The notes: generated from the sequence alone by a model not told the origin. A stretch of 64,000 nucleotides of DNA from an uncultured Muribaculaceae bacterium (GCA_910587235.1 CAJUKD010000008.1:34487-98486); one strand, 5' to 3'. Positions 36,938 through 46,955 are shown, counted from the first letter of the stretch. Program-made: numbers and translations.

Positions 36938-38329
36938 ATGAAAAAAATATATTCGATAATATTGTCAGCCGCCACCCTTCTCGCAGCATCATCATGCTGC
37001 GAGATAGAGGACGGCGTCACCGACATCGACAGCTGGCCTATGCCCTCAAAAGAGTACGACCCGCAGGTCTACAGTTTCAACCACCCCGCAATGCTCCATA
37101 GCGCCGACGACATAGCCTACACCAAGGCACATCTCGGACAGCAGCCCTGGGCCGACGCATACCAGAAACTGCTCACCAGCGGCTACAGCAACAACGACTA
37201 CAAAGCATCGCCCGTGAAAATCCTCGCCCGTCTCGACGCAGGAAACTGGGGCGACGGAGGAGGCCGATGGGACGACGCCGGCATACGCGATCTCTACTAC
37301 CCCGGCATACACAACAACTACACCAATTTCTTCCGCGACTGCGCCGCCGCCTACCAGCTCTCGCTCAAATGGCAGCTCGCCGGCGACACCGACGCCGCAG
37401 CGGCAGCCGTAAAAATCCTCGAAGACTGGGCGGCCGTCAACGAAGGCATACTCGTCGGACGCGGCCCCAGATTCAAGGACACCGTTGTCGACCCCAACGA
37501 ATACCTGATAATGTTCCAGATCCACCAGGCCGCAAACGCCGCCGAGCTCCTGCGCGACTATCAGGGCTGGGGTAACTCCGAAGCATTCGCAAAGGTAGTC
37601 AACTGGATGGTGACATACTTCCGTCCGTTCTGCTCCAAATTCATTCGCGAGAACAACTGGAACCACTCATGGATGAACTGGGACCTCGCATCCATGACAG
37701 CCCTGCTCTCGATGGGCATACTTGCCGACGACCAGGAAATCATCAACGAGGCCATACTGCACTTCAAGCAGGGAGAAGGACCCGGCTGCATAATGCGCAA
37801 AGGCGTGATCGCCGTCTACGACGACCCCTCGGGCACAGGCGAGAAACTCGCCCAGGGCAACGAATCCGGCCGCGACCAGGGCCACAACGTCCTGTGCGCC
37901 GCAATGGTAGGCGCATTCTGCCAGATGGCATACAACATCGGTGAAGACCTCTTCGCATTCGAGGACGGACGCGCCATCGCTTTCGCCCAGTACATCGCCA
38001 AGTACAACGTGGTCAAGGCCGAAATCGGTCCCGACTACGAAGGCAACCTCACCGACGCCTCCTTCCGCTATCCCGAAAGCTCCATGCCTTTCACAACCTA
38101 CACCTACAGCGGATGGGAAATGACAAAAATCGCCGACGGCGCGCGTGGCAACAAACGCCCCTGCTGGGACCTCTGGGCCGGATACTGCAAGACCCACGGC
38201 GTGAAAGCCACATATATCCGTGAAATGGCCGAACTCTTCCGTCCCGACGGTGGCGGAGGCCACTACGGAAACGGCTCCGGCGGCTTCGACCAGGTAGGAT
38301 TCTCCACCCTGATGCACTACCGCGAATAA
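36938..38329 (+). CDS. Alginate-lyase-like polysaccharide lyase, surface lipoprotein
   Basis: 463 residues. The signal peptide ends at Cys20 or Cys21 (ASSCC) followed by acidic EIED, so it is probably exposed on the outer membrane. The chain is mainly helical, as in (alpha/alpha) toroid lyases of the alginate_lyase group (PF05426 and related PL families). Conserved-looking polar blocks are NHSWMNWD (242-249) and ESGRDQGH (309-316), the latter shared with the protein at 43480-45015. It would cut a uronic-acid chain by beta-elimination. PL family and substrate cannot be fixed by eye. Confidence 0.72.
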   Translation: MKKIYSIILSAATLLAASSCCEIEDGVTDIDSWPMPSKEYDPQVYSFNHPAMLHSADDIAYTKAHLGQQPWADAYQKLLTSGYSNNDYKASPVKILARLDAGNWGDGGGRWDDAGIRDLYYPGIHNNYTNFFRDCAAAYQLSLKWQLAGDTDAAAAAVKILEDWAAVNEGILVGRGPRFKDTVVDPNEYLIMFQIHQAANAAELLRDYQGWGNSEAFAKVVNWMVTYFRPFCSKFIRENNWNHSWMNWDLASMTALLSMGILADDQEIINEAILHFKQGEGPGCIMRKGVIAVYDDPSGTGEKLAQGNESGRDQGHNVLCAAMVGAFCQMAYNIGEDLFAFEDGRAIAFAQYIAKYNVVKAEIGPDYEGNLTDASFRYPESSMPFTTYTYSGWEMTKIADGARGNKRPCWDLWAGYCKTHGVKATYIREMAELFRPDGGGGHYGNGSGGFDQVGFSTLMHYRE

Positions 38330-38372
38330 ATCCCGCGACAGCGACACACATATCCGACACAAACACCACAAT

Positions 38373-38402
38373 GCGCCGGGACGCGGCCATGCGTCCCGGC
38401 GC
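38373..38402. repeat. GC-rich perfect inverted repeat between PUL genes
   Basis: GCGCCGGGACGC (38373-38384) pairs perfectly with GCGTCCCGGCGC (38391-38402) over a 6-base loop. There is no T-run after it, so it is more likely an mRNA stability or processing hairpin, or a REP-like element, than a terminator. Confidence 0.7.
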
Positions 38403-38416
38403 TCTGACAAAAAGAC

Positions 38417-39814
38417 ATGACCCGAACAATACGCACATACCTCACCTTCGCCATGATCGTCCTGGCAGCCACAGGAGCCGGGGCACGCCTGTCTGTATAC
38501 CCCTCAGGTAACCCGCGGATGCCGCACAACGACGACTTCACCGTCCGCGTACGCAGCATAGGCGGAGAATGGCAGGACCTGTTCGAATACAAAGTACAGG
38601 TCGACATGGACCGCATACAGGACGCCTCCATGGTACAGTTCGACATGGACGAACCTGTGGAAGTAATGGTCAAAAAGAACAACGGCAACTTCTCCGACGT
38701 CAAAATTCGCCCGCTCGAACGGGGAATATCCCACAGCCGTTTCGGCGACGTGATAGTATTCCGCCTCGACAAGCCGGAATACCTGTCGGTGGAATTCGAC
38801 GGCGACCGCCTGCACAACCTCCACCTCTTTGCCAACCCCGTGGAAAGCGAAACATACACCGAATCCAACGACTCGGTGATGTACTTCGGACCCGGCATAC
38901 ACCGCCCCGGCGACCTGCCGAACGTGCAGCTGCGCATACGCTCCAACACCGTCGTCTACCTCGCTCCCGGAGCCGTCGTAAAGGCCAAGCTTCTGGTCGA
39001 TGGCGCCGAGAACGTCCGCATAACAGGCCGCGGAATCCTCGATCATCCCATACGCGGAATCGAGATAACCGACTCCCGCAATGTCACCGTCGACGGAGTG
39101 ACAGTCGTCAACCCTGACCACTACACCGTATTCGGCGGAGGCTCCGAAAACATAGTCATCCGCAACCTCAAATCATTCAGCACCCGTGGATGGAGCGATG
39201 GAATCGACATGATGTGCTGCCGCAACGTCACCATCGACAACGTATTCATGCGCAACAGCGATGACTGCATAGCCCTCTACAACCACCGCTGGGACTGGCG
39301 CGGAGGCTCTTCCGACATAACAGTGAAAAATTCCGTGCTCTGGGCCGACATAGCACACCCCATCAACATCGGCGGCCACGGCGACCCCGACAACGAACAG
39401 GGCGAAGTGATCGAACGGCTCCACTTCCGTGACATCGACATCCTCGAGCACGACGAAGACGACCCACCCTACCGCGGAGCGATGTGCATAGTCCTTGGCG
39501 ACAACAATATAGCTCGCGACATAACATTCGAGGACATACGCGTCGAAAACATACAGGAAGGCATGCTCTTCCACCTTGAGGTGCAATTCAACCCCAAGTA
39601 CAACAAGACTCCCGGCCGAAAAATCGAGAACGTCACATTCCGCAACATAGCATACGACGGCTACGGCGAATCGAAATCCGAAATAAAAGGCTACGACGAC
39701 ACCCGCACCGTATCCGGCGTAACCTTCGACAACGTACGCGTCAACGGCAAGAAAATCACCAGCCTCAACGACTTTATAACCAACGAATATATCCACAACA
39801 TACGATTCCGATGA
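38417..39814 (+). CDS. GH28-like beta-helix glycosidase 1
   Basis: 465 residues with a signal peptide (about 1-23). An N-terminal beta-sandwich (about 25-150) precedes a right-handed beta-helix. Polygalacturonase-type positions are recognisable: SDGID (260-264), DD (282-283) within RNSDDCIALY and GHG (320-322) within GGHGD. The family hydrolyses galacturonic or related linkages and is probably periplasmic here. The final RIK-type pair was not found. The stop overlaps the next gene, a paralogue with the same two-domain plan. Confidence 0.75.
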   Translation: MTRTIRTYLTFAMIVLAATGAGARLSVYPSGNPRMPHNDDFTVRVRSIGGEWQDLFEYKVQVDMDRIQDASMVQFDMDEPVEVMVKKNNGNFSDVKIRPLERGISHSRFGDVIVFRLDKPEYLSVEFDGDRLHNLHLFANPVESETYTESNDSVMYFGPGIHRPGDLPNVQLRIRSNTVVYLAPGAVVKAKLLVDGAENVRITGRGILDHPIRGIEITDSRNVTVDGVTVVNPDHYTVFGGGSENIVIRNLKSFSTRGWSDGIDMMCCRNVTIDNVFMRNSDDCIALYNHRWDWRGGSSDITVKNSVLWADIAHPINIGGHGDPDNEQGEVIERLHFRDIDILEHDEDDPPYRGAMCIVLGDNNIARDITFEDIRVENIQEGMLFHLEVQFNPKYNKTPGRKIENVTFRNIAYDGYGESKSEIKGYDDTRTVSGVTFDNVRVNGKKITSLNDFITNEYIHNIRFR

Positions 39815-41250
39815 AAATCCGCACAGCAAGCATAATCCTCTCCCTTGCCGCAGCCGCACTGCAGGCCGCGGCCACAATAGTCACTTATCCAGCAGGCGAA
39901 GGCGTGCCCACCCTCGACACCGATTTCAGCGTCAGCGTCCGCCAGGACGGCGGCCCGTGGCAGCCCGTGGCCGTCTACCCCGTCAGAGTCGACGAAGTAC
40001 GCGGCGTGAAACACCATGTCGAAACAGCTTCCATGGCCTACTTCGACTTCGACGGCACGGCAGAAGTCCGCATCGTCCACCTGCGTGCCAAGGTCAACAG
40101 CGCCCGCGTGCGACCTCTCTCCTACGGAATAGCCCCGGCTGTCAGCGGCGACACCCTCACCTTCACCATCGACCGCCCGCGCAATCTATCGGTCGAAGTC
40201 AACGGCGACATATTCCACAACCTACACCTCTTCGCCAACCCGATCGACAGCCACCGCCCCTCGGCAAAAGAAATACGCAAGGCTGGACGAAAAGGCAGCC
40301 GGCTCGTATACTTCGGCCCCGGCGCACATCACCTGCCTGGCGACACCATGCGCATAGAATCGGGGCAGACGGTATACATCGACGGCGGAGCGCGCGTATT
40401 CGGCCAGCTGATAGCCGACCGCGTCAGCGACGTGCGCTTCTACGGACGCGGTGAAGGAATCTACATAAAACGCTCACGAAATGTCGACGTCGACGGCGTG
40501 ATAGTGACACAGATCCCCGTCGGAGGATGCGATTCGGTCAACATCACCAATGTCAAATCGATCAGCTACTACGGCTGGGGCGACGGAATGAACGTATTCG
40601 CCTCCGACAACGTGCGCTACGACCGTGTATTCTGCCGCAACAGCGACGACTGCCATACCGTCTATGCAACCCGCAAAGGATTCAACGGCGGATGCCGCAA
40701 CATAGTGATGGAAAACTCCACACTGTGGGCCGACGTGGCCCACCCCGTGAACATCGGCCTGCACGGAAGCGCCACCGAACTCGGCATCGAAGCTCCTGCC
40801 GACACCATCTGCGGCCTGCGCTACCGCAACATCGACATCGTCGACCACCGCGAACTCCAGCTCGACTGTCAGGGATGCCTCGCCATCGTGTGCGGAGACA
40901 ACAACATCGTGCGCGACATAGAATTCGACGACATAAGAATCGAGGACATACGCCACGGACGCCTTTTCGACATCCGCATCCCGGTGATAACAAAATACTG
41001 CAAAGCCCCGGGTGGAGCTGTCAGCGACATACTATTCAAAAACGTGACATACGACGGCAGCAATGCCGAAGTCTCGCTGATCATGGGATACAGTCCCGAT
41101 CGCAGGGTCAGCAACATAACATTCGAGAACCTCAGAATAAACGGCGTGAAAATCCACGACGACATGCCCGGAAAACCCCGCTGGTACAAGACCGGCGACA
41201 TGGCACGCATATTCATAGGCGAACACGTCGACAACGTCGTGTTTAAATAA
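39811..41250 (+). CDS. GH28-like beta-helix glycosidase 2
   Basis: 479 residues, paralogue of the preceding protein with the same N-terminal sandwich (YPAGEGVPTLDTDFSVSVR) and beta-helix. The catalytic-type positions are partly altered: GDGM (257-260), DD (279-280) in RNSDDCHTVY, and LHG (317-319) in place of GHG. Signal peptide 1-21. It starts inside the end of the first gene (ATGA), so both are made together. Different details at the same sites suggest a different linkage specificity. Confidence 0.72.
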   Translation: MKIRTASIILSLAAAALQAAATIVTYPAGEGVPTLDTDFSVSVRQDGGPWQPVAVYPVRVDEVRGVKHHVETASMAYFDFDGTAEVRIVHLRAKVNSARVRPLSYGIAPAVSGDTLTFTIDRPRNLSVEVNGDIFHNLHLFANPIDSHRPSAKEIRKAGRKGSRLVYFGPGAHHLPGDTMRIESGQTVYIDGGARVFGQLIADRVSDVRFYGRGEGIYIKRSRNVDVDGVIVTQIPVGGCDSVNITNVKSISYYGWGDGMNVFASDNVRYDRVFCRNSDDCHTVYATRKGFNGGCRNIVMENSTLWADVAHPVNIGLHGSATELGIEAPADTICGLRYRNIDIVDHRELQLDCQGCLAIVCGDNNIVRDIEFDDIRIEDIRHGRLFDIRIPVITKYCKAPGGAVSDILFKNVTYDGSNAEVSLIMGYSPDRRVSNITFENLRINGVKIHDDMPGKPRWYKTGDMARIFIGEHVDNVVFK

Positions 41251-43490
41251 TGAGAATAAATATGAAAAAGACCATAACAGCCATTTTGCTGTTGACAATG
41301 TGCGCCGTCGGCGCATCCGCAAAAATCAAGCACCCTTCTCTGCTGTTCACCCCCGCGCGGGTCGAAGCCGCACGCAAAGCCATGCGCTCCGACAGCGTAA
41401 TGGCCGCCTCGTGGGAGCACATCAAGGCCGAAGCCGACCGACAGCTTGCCAAAGGCGATGTACGCAAACTCGAATACCCAGCCCTTGCCTATCTGATGAC
41501 CGCCGACAAAGCATACGCCGAAAAAATCCGCGAAGTGCTGCTGAAAACGGCCAAGACAGCCTCGTGGGGCGACCGCGAAATGCTTGCCCGCACACCCGCA
41601 TGGCGCAGCGAGCTTCAGATGGCACACCGCGCCTTTCAGGTCGCCGTGGCCTACGACGCCATATACGACTTCCTTTCTCCCGCCGAACGCAACGAGATTG
41701 CCCGCGGAATGTACCGTCTGGCCGTCGAACCCCTGCTCGGCGACTGGCTCGACGACAACACACGCATACACTCGCTCAACTCCATGGGCCACAACTGGTG
41801 GACATCATGCGTCGGCATGGGCGGACTGCTCGCTCTGGCCATAAGCAACGAAATCCCCGAAGCAGCCGCAGGAGCCGAAGTGGCAGTGAAATCACTACCG
41901 GAATGGTTCGACTTCGCCGGCGACGTCATACAGCACAAACCACGCACATTCGACCGCGACGGAGGAATGTATGAAAGTATCAACTATGCCAGCTTCGGAA
42001 CAACCGAAGCACTCCTCCTGCGTCTGGCATGGCTGAACTCGCATCCGGGAGAAAAACTCGACGACATAGCGCAGATGAAAAAGCTCGCACCATTCTTCTG
42101 TCATGTCGCCTACCCCCGCACAGGCATCCTCAACAGCATAAACTTCGGCGACAGCCACAAGAACGTCACAGGCGAAAGCTCCATGCTTCTGGCCTACGCC
42201 ATGGGAGCCGAAGATCCCGCCACACTGTGGTATGCCACGCAGATCGTCCCCGGACAGCACCGCGAAGGCTTCCCACGCAACGTGCCCATGGGATTCCTCT
42301 ACACTCCCGACCTGAGCAAGGCTCCCCGGAATCCCGGACTGCCGCAGTCGCATCTGTGGAAAGATTTCGGCTGGGCGACCATGCGCGATTCCTGGGACAA
42401 GGACGCCACAATGCTCGCCGTAAAATCAGGCATGACATGGAACCACTCCCATGCCGACGCCAACTCGTTCATACTCTTCCACAAAGGCGTAGATATTATC
42501 AAGGACGCCGGCAACTGTTCTTATGCCAAGCCTGAGTACCGCAACTATTTCTTCCAGTCCGATGCCCACAACGTCGTGAAATTCAACGGCAAAGGACAAC
42601 CCGCGCACCAGCAGTACCACGGCTCCATGCTTCCGGGCAGCGTCAGCAACCTCCTCGACGGCGGACGCGTGAAATATGTGCTCGCCGACGGCACCGGACC
42701 GATGAGCCACGCCCTTAACCGCAACTTCCGCCACTTCCTGTGGATCGACAACATAATCTACGTAATCGACGACCTTGGCGCACACGAAGCCGGCAATTTC
42801 GAATGGCTCTGGCATCCGGGAGGAAAAGCCGTGAAACGCGGCTTCGACCTCGAAATCGAAAGCGGCGACTCCTCGGCAGTAGCCATACGCCCGCTATATC
42901 CGCGCCCATTGGCCTACAGCAATTTCGTCCACGACTACCCGCAGGACCTCTACTGGGAAGTCCTCGAAGGACCCACGGAAGAACTCAAAGGTACCGAGGA
43001 ATACTATTCCTTCAAGCTCCCTGGCATCACCGACCGCGTCAAAGCCGTCACTGCCATAATCCTGAAAGACAATGCCCGCCAGAAAGAGCTACCGAAAATC
43101 GAACGCCGCGAAGGAAAAGACTGGATAGGCCTGCGCGTGACCGACAAAGGCCGGGTGACCGACATCTACATCAACCAGCTCGCCGACGGTCGCCTGATGC
43201 ACCTCAATTCGTGGATCGAGGCCGACGGATGGAACACCGACGCCTACCTTCTGGCCGTAAGCTATCCCGAAGGCAGCGATCCCGCCGACGCCCGCGACAT
43301 ATTCATTGGCCACGGCAGCATACTGCGCCACGGCTCCGACCTGCGCTTCTCATCGCTGGCAAAACTCAGCATCATAGCCGGCGAGAAAAACGGAAAGACC
43401 GACATCCGCGCCACCGGCCAGCCACGCATGAACTTCAACTACCGTCCTGCCGGGAAAAAAATTCAAAACTACCGTATCGATGAAAAATAA
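41250..43490 (+). CDS. Heparinase II/III-like polysaccharide lyase
   Basis: 746 residues; the ATG at 41250 overlaps the previous stop, and an alternative ATG at 41262 gives a cleaner signal peptide (MKKTITAILLL). The N-terminal part is an (alpha/alpha) toroid with NSMGHNWWTSCVGMGG, followed from about residue 370 by the heparinase II/III beta-domain with NHSHADANSF at 398-407. This pairing occurs in PL12, PL17, PL21, PL33 and related families acting on uronate polysaccharides. Exact family and substrate are not settled. Periplasmic by signal peptide. Confidence 0.82.
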   Translation: MRINMKKTITAILLLTMCAVGASAKIKHPSLLFTPARVEAARKAMRSDSVMAASWEHIKAEADRQLAKGDVRKLEYPALAYLMTADKAYAEKIREVLLKTAKTASWGDREMLARTPAWRSELQMAHRAFQVAVAYDAIYDFLSPAERNEIARGMYRLAVEPLLGDWLDDNTRIHSLNSMGHNWWTSCVGMGGLLALAISNEIPEAAAGAEVAVKSLPEWFDFAGDVIQHKPRTFDRDGGMYESINYASFGTTEALLLRLAWLNSHPGEKLDDIAQMKKLAPFFCHVAYPRTGILNSINFGDSHKNVTGESSMLLAYAMGAEDPATLWYATQIVPGQHREGFPRNVPMGFLYTPDLSKAPRNPGLPQSHLWKDFGWATMRDSWDKDATMLAVKSGMTWNHSHADANSFILFHKGVDIIKDAGNCSYAKPEYRNYFFQSDAHNVVKFNGKGQPAHQQYHGSMLPGSVSNLLDGGRVKYVLADGTGPMSHALNRNFRHFLWIDNIIYVIDDLGAHEAGNFEWLWHPGGKAVKRGFDLEIESGDSSAVAIRPLYPRPLAYSNFVHDYPQDLYWEVLEGPTEELKGTEEYYSFKLPGITDRVKAVTAIILKDNARQKELPKIERREGKDWIGLRVTDKGRVTDIYINQLADGRLMHLNSWIEADGWNTDAYLLAVSYPEGSDPADARDIFIGHGSILRHGSDLRFSSLAKLSIIAGEKNGKTDIRATGQPRMNFNYRPAGKKIQNYRIDEK

Positions 43491-45015
43491 ATCACTGACA
43501 GCGGCTATCATTGCCCTGATGCCTCTGTGCGCTGCCGCGCGCGATTTCGTACATCCCGGACTTTCATATACCGACGACGACCTTGAGCGAATGCGCTCTG
43601 CCATAGCCATCGGCGTCGAACCCGCCACGTCGACCTACGAAGCCCTGAAAGCATCACCTTGGGCACAGTTCGAGTCCGGCGAAATAACACCCGTGGAACG
43701 TATATCCGAAGGTCAGTTCAACAACACCGTAGGCGTCGACGGCCGGCGCATCCACGACCTCGCCCTGCTCTACCGCCTCAACGGCGACCGTCGATATGCC
43801 GACGAAGCCGTGCGACGCATCAACCGCTACAAAAATCTGCGGGGCTGCAGCGCACGGGGCACGGCACCCCTCGACAACGGTAAAATATACCTTATGATCG
43901 AAGGTGCCGAACTGCTGCGCGACTACGACGGATGGTCCGATGACGACCGAAAAGCATTCGCCGACATGCTCCTCTACCCCGGCTACAGCGACACAACCTA
44001 TCCCGACGAACGGCGCGACGGATTCAACGACGAAGCCAACGACATAAACTTCTATTGGAACATCTGCAACTTCGACACCGGGCGCTGGGGCAACCAAGGC
44101 CTGTTCGCCGCACGCGCCCTGATAGCGATAGGCGTGTTCCTCGACAACGAAAAAATCTATGACCGCGCCATGCGCTATCTGCTCGGACTCGAAGCACGCG
44201 CCGACGACATACCGTATTCCTCCAATACACCCGAACGCGTAAAGCTTAATTCCGACAACGGCTGTATGCGCGACTATCAGGTATCGTGGTACGACAGCGG
44301 CCGACAGTTCATCTCCGACGAAGCTCTGCAGTATTATATCTACGCCAACGGACAGAGTCAGGAAGCATGCCGCGACCAGGGACACGCCATGGTCGGCGTG
44401 GGTCTTTACACCGACATTGCCGAAATAGCATGGAATCAGGGCGACGACCTCTACGGCGCTCTCGACAACCGCATTCTTCTGGGACTCGAATATGCCTGCC
44501 GCTACAATCTGTCGCCAAAAATCGGAATGGCATGGGAGCCGACAGGCTATTCCGAAAACGAAAGCGCCTGCACATTCGCCAACAGCCGCTTCTACCGCAC
44601 CGACTCGCGTTCGCTGCGATGGAGTTCTCTGGCTCCTTCCGACCACGGACGGGAGTCGGCATTCTCAAACGTCCGCTTCCTCTCCCAGGCTCTGCACCAC
44701 TACCGCGACCGCGCAGGTCTGACTCCGCAACGCTACCTGTGGCTATCCCGTGCATTCGACCACACGATAGGCTCCGGCATCGAGGACTGGGGCACCGGCG
44801 GACACCATTACGAATGGAAAGGCTGGGGAACGCTCACAAAAACACCCCTGCCGCCAGAATCGGGGAAAGACGAAACAGCGCTCGACCGGGTAGCGGCAGA
44901 TGGAAGCAAGCCCCGATATTTCACACTATCCGGGCTGGGCACCCGCAGCGACTCGCTGCAGCCGGGCATATACATCGAACTCTCCGACAACAAAGCAAAT
45001 AAAATCAGACGATAA
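43480..45015 (+). CDS. Alginate-lyase-like protein 2
   Basis: 511 residues with signal peptide (about 1-20). It is a helical (alpha/alpha) protein resembling the alginate_lyase group: NICNFDTGRWGNQG (195-207) and SQEACRDQGH (293-302), the last matching ESGRDQGH of the lyase at 36938-38329. Starting within the last 11 bases of the preceding lyase, it is translated with it. There is no lipobox, so it is probably periplasmic and may act on oligomers. Substrate unknown. Confidence 0.7.
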   Translation: MKNKSLTAAIIALMPLCAAARDFVHPGLSYTDDDLERMRSAIAIGVEPATSTYEALKASPWAQFESGEITPVERISEGQFNNTVGVDGRRIHDLALLYRLNGDRRYADEAVRRINRYKNLRGCSARGTAPLDNGKIYLMIEGAELLRDYDGWSDDDRKAFADMLLYPGYSDTTYPDERRDGFNDEANDINFYWNICNFDTGRWGNQGLFAARALIAIGVFLDNEKIYDRAMRYLLGLEARADDIPYSSNTPERVKLNSDNGCMRDYQVSWYDSGRQFISDEALQYYIYANGQSQEACRDQGHAMVGVGLYTDIAEIAWNQGDDLYGALDNRILLGLEYACRYNLSPKIGMAWEPTGYSENESACTFANSRFYRTDSRSLRWSSLAPSDHGRESAFSNVRFLSQALHHYRDRAGLTPQRYLWLSRAFDHTIGSGIEDWGTGGHHYEWKGWGTLTKTPLPPESGKDETALDRVAADGSKPRYFTLSGLGTRSDSLQPGIYIELSDNKANKIRR

Positions 45016-45026
45016 TACCTGACAAA

Positions 45027-46898
45027 ATGACAAAGACAAGCATAATATCATGCCTCGCCGCAATGGTCGCATGCCTCGGGGCCGGCGCACAGACCCTGTC
45101 GCTGACCTCACCCGACGGACGCAATGCCGCAAATTTCTACAAAAACGGCAAGGAACTGACCTATAGTTTCAGCCGCGACGGCCGGGATATAATCCTGCCG
45201 TCACGCGCCGGACTCGACGTCGACAACTGGGTATGGGAAATGGCTCTTGGCAAGCGCGATCTCGAGCAACCCGCATGTTGGATGGACATGCTTACAGCCG
45301 ACAGCGTGACCGTCCATCCTGCAGTCGACAGTCTATGGACACCCCTCTACGGCGAACGCTCCACCGTGCGCGACCGCTTCAACTCCGCCACCCTCCACCT
45401 GTCACGGAAGGATAAAAGCGACTACCGCCTCGACATCGAAGTTCGCCTCTACGATCAGGGACTCGCCTTCCGCTACTTTTTCCCCGAACATCCGGCCGCA
45501 ATTTTCCACAAAGTGACAGGCGATCTCACCGATTACTCTTTCCCCGACGGCACCATGGCCTGGAGCGAAAAATGGGCGCAGGCCACTTTCGACCACACAC
45601 CCGTCGACAGCATCGTCCGGCCTGTCGAGCGTGCCCTTACCCTCGAACTCCCGTCCGGAAAATGGGCCGCACTGCTCGACGCCGACGTCGACGACTGGTG
45701 TCTGACCCGCTTCGAGGCACGCCCCGACCGAAAAGGCACCCTGCGCTCGGTGATGTATTCGCCCGTCGACATCGTGACCTACTATGCCACTCCCTGGAAA
45801 ATAGTCATGGCTGCCGACAGCCCCGGCGAACTTATAGAAAACAATGACATAGTGCTTAACCTGAACCCGCGCGCCGAGGGTGACTTTTCATGGGTGCGTC
45901 CCGGAAAAATCATGCGCTCGGCCATATCGACCGAGGCAGGACTGAAGACAATAGACTTCTGCGCAGAGCACAAGATTCCCTACATGCTCTTCGACTGGCA
46001 GTGGTACATGCCATGCACAAGCCACGACGGCGACGCCACTCAAGTCGTCGACAAAGTCGACATGCAGCGCGTGGTCGACTACGGCCGCGAGAAAGGCGTG
46101 GGCGTGTGGCTCTACGTGAACCAGCACGCACTTATGAAACAAATGGACGAACTGTTCCCGCTGCTCAGCAGCTGGGGAGTAGCCGGCGTGAAATCCGGTT
46201 TCGTGCAGTACGCATCCCACCGATGGGCCGTATGGCTCCACGACATGGTGCGCCGCGCCGCCGACAACCGGCTGATGATGAACATACACGACGAATTCCG
46301 TCCGTCCGGATTCTCGCGCACATACCCCAACCTGCTCACACAGGAGGGCATCTGCGGCAACGAGGAATTCCCCGACGCCACCCACAACGTCACCCTGCCT
46401 TTCACCCGCATGCTCAACGGCGCCGCCGACTACACCATCTGCTACTACGACAAGCGCCTGCGCAATACCCACGCACATCAGCTCGCCGCATCGCTCGTCT
46501 TCTACAGCCCCCTGCAGACCATCTTCTGGTACGATAACCCCGGGCTATACGGCGGCGAACCCGAAATCAAATGGTTCGAAGACCTTGAAACCACCTTCGA
46601 CGACACCCGCGTGCTGAGCGGATACCCCGGCAAAGGCATAGTGATGGCACGCCGCAAAGGCGATATCTGGTGGGGAGCCGCCATGGCAAACAACGAAGGC
46701 GGACATCAGGAAATGCCCCTGGACTTCCTCGAAGCGGGACGACGGTACATAGCCGAAATCTACACCGACGGCGGCGAAAAAATCAAAACACGCACCCACG
46801 TGAAAATAGAGCGCAAAAAAGTGAAATCGAACGACACACTGCATTTCGACCTGCTCCCCCGGGGCGGCGCAGCCGTGAAATTCACTCCCGCCGATTAA
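45027..46898 (+). CDS. Glycoside hydrolase family 97
   Basis: 623 residues with signal peptide (1-21). The N-terminal beta-sandwich (SPDGRNAANFYKNGKELTYSF) and central barrel are those of GH97, whose known members are alpha-glucosidases and alpha-galactosidases. GVAGVKSGFV resembles the inverting SusB group (VKTGY) rather than the retaining group (VKVDF). E440 and E446 (QEGICGNEEF) match SusB E526 and E532, the latter the acid catalyst. The base positions appear changed: NQH at 365-367 instead of HHE, and HDE at 421-423 instead of HE. The SusB residues are from memory. Confidence 0.85.
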   Translation: MTKTSIISCLAAMVACLGAGAQTLSLTSPDGRNAANFYKNGKELTYSFSRDGRDIILPSRAGLDVDNWVWEMALGKRDLEQPACWMDMLTADSVTVHPAVDSLWTPLYGERSTVRDRFNSATLHLSRKDKSDYRLDIEVRLYDQGLAFRYFFPEHPAAIFHKVTGDLTDYSFPDGTMAWSEKWAQATFDHTPVDSIVRPVERALTLELPSGKWAALLDADVDDWCLTRFEARPDRKGTLRSVMYSPVDIVTYYATPWKIVMAADSPGELIENNDIVLNLNPRAEGDFSWVRPGKIMRSAISTEAGLKTIDFCAEHKIPYMLFDWQWYMPCTSHDGDATQVVDKVDMQRVVDYGREKGVGVWLYVNQHALMKQMDELFPLLSSWGVAGVKSGFVQYASHRWAVWLHDMVRRAADNRLMMNIHDEFRPSGFSRTYPNLLTQEGICGNEEFPDATHNVTLPFTRMLNGAADYTICYYDKRLRNTHAHQLAASLVFYSPLQTIFWYDNPGLYGGEPEIKWFEDLETTFDDTRVLSGYPGKGIVMARRKGDIWWGAAMANNEGGHQEMPLDFLEAGRRYIAEIYTDGGEKIKTRTHVKIERKKVKSNDTLHFDLLPRGGAAVKFTPAD

Positions 46899-46955
46899 GT
46901 GGAAACAAGCCCCGCGGGGTATTATAGGTTAAAAAGTAAAACAAGTTTTTTAGAC

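Noticed and set aside
46910..46919. CCCCGCGGGG palindrome between GH97 and GH43 genes
   Set aside because: With no loop it cannot form a stable hairpin alone and has no T-run; probably chance in GC-rich DNA.
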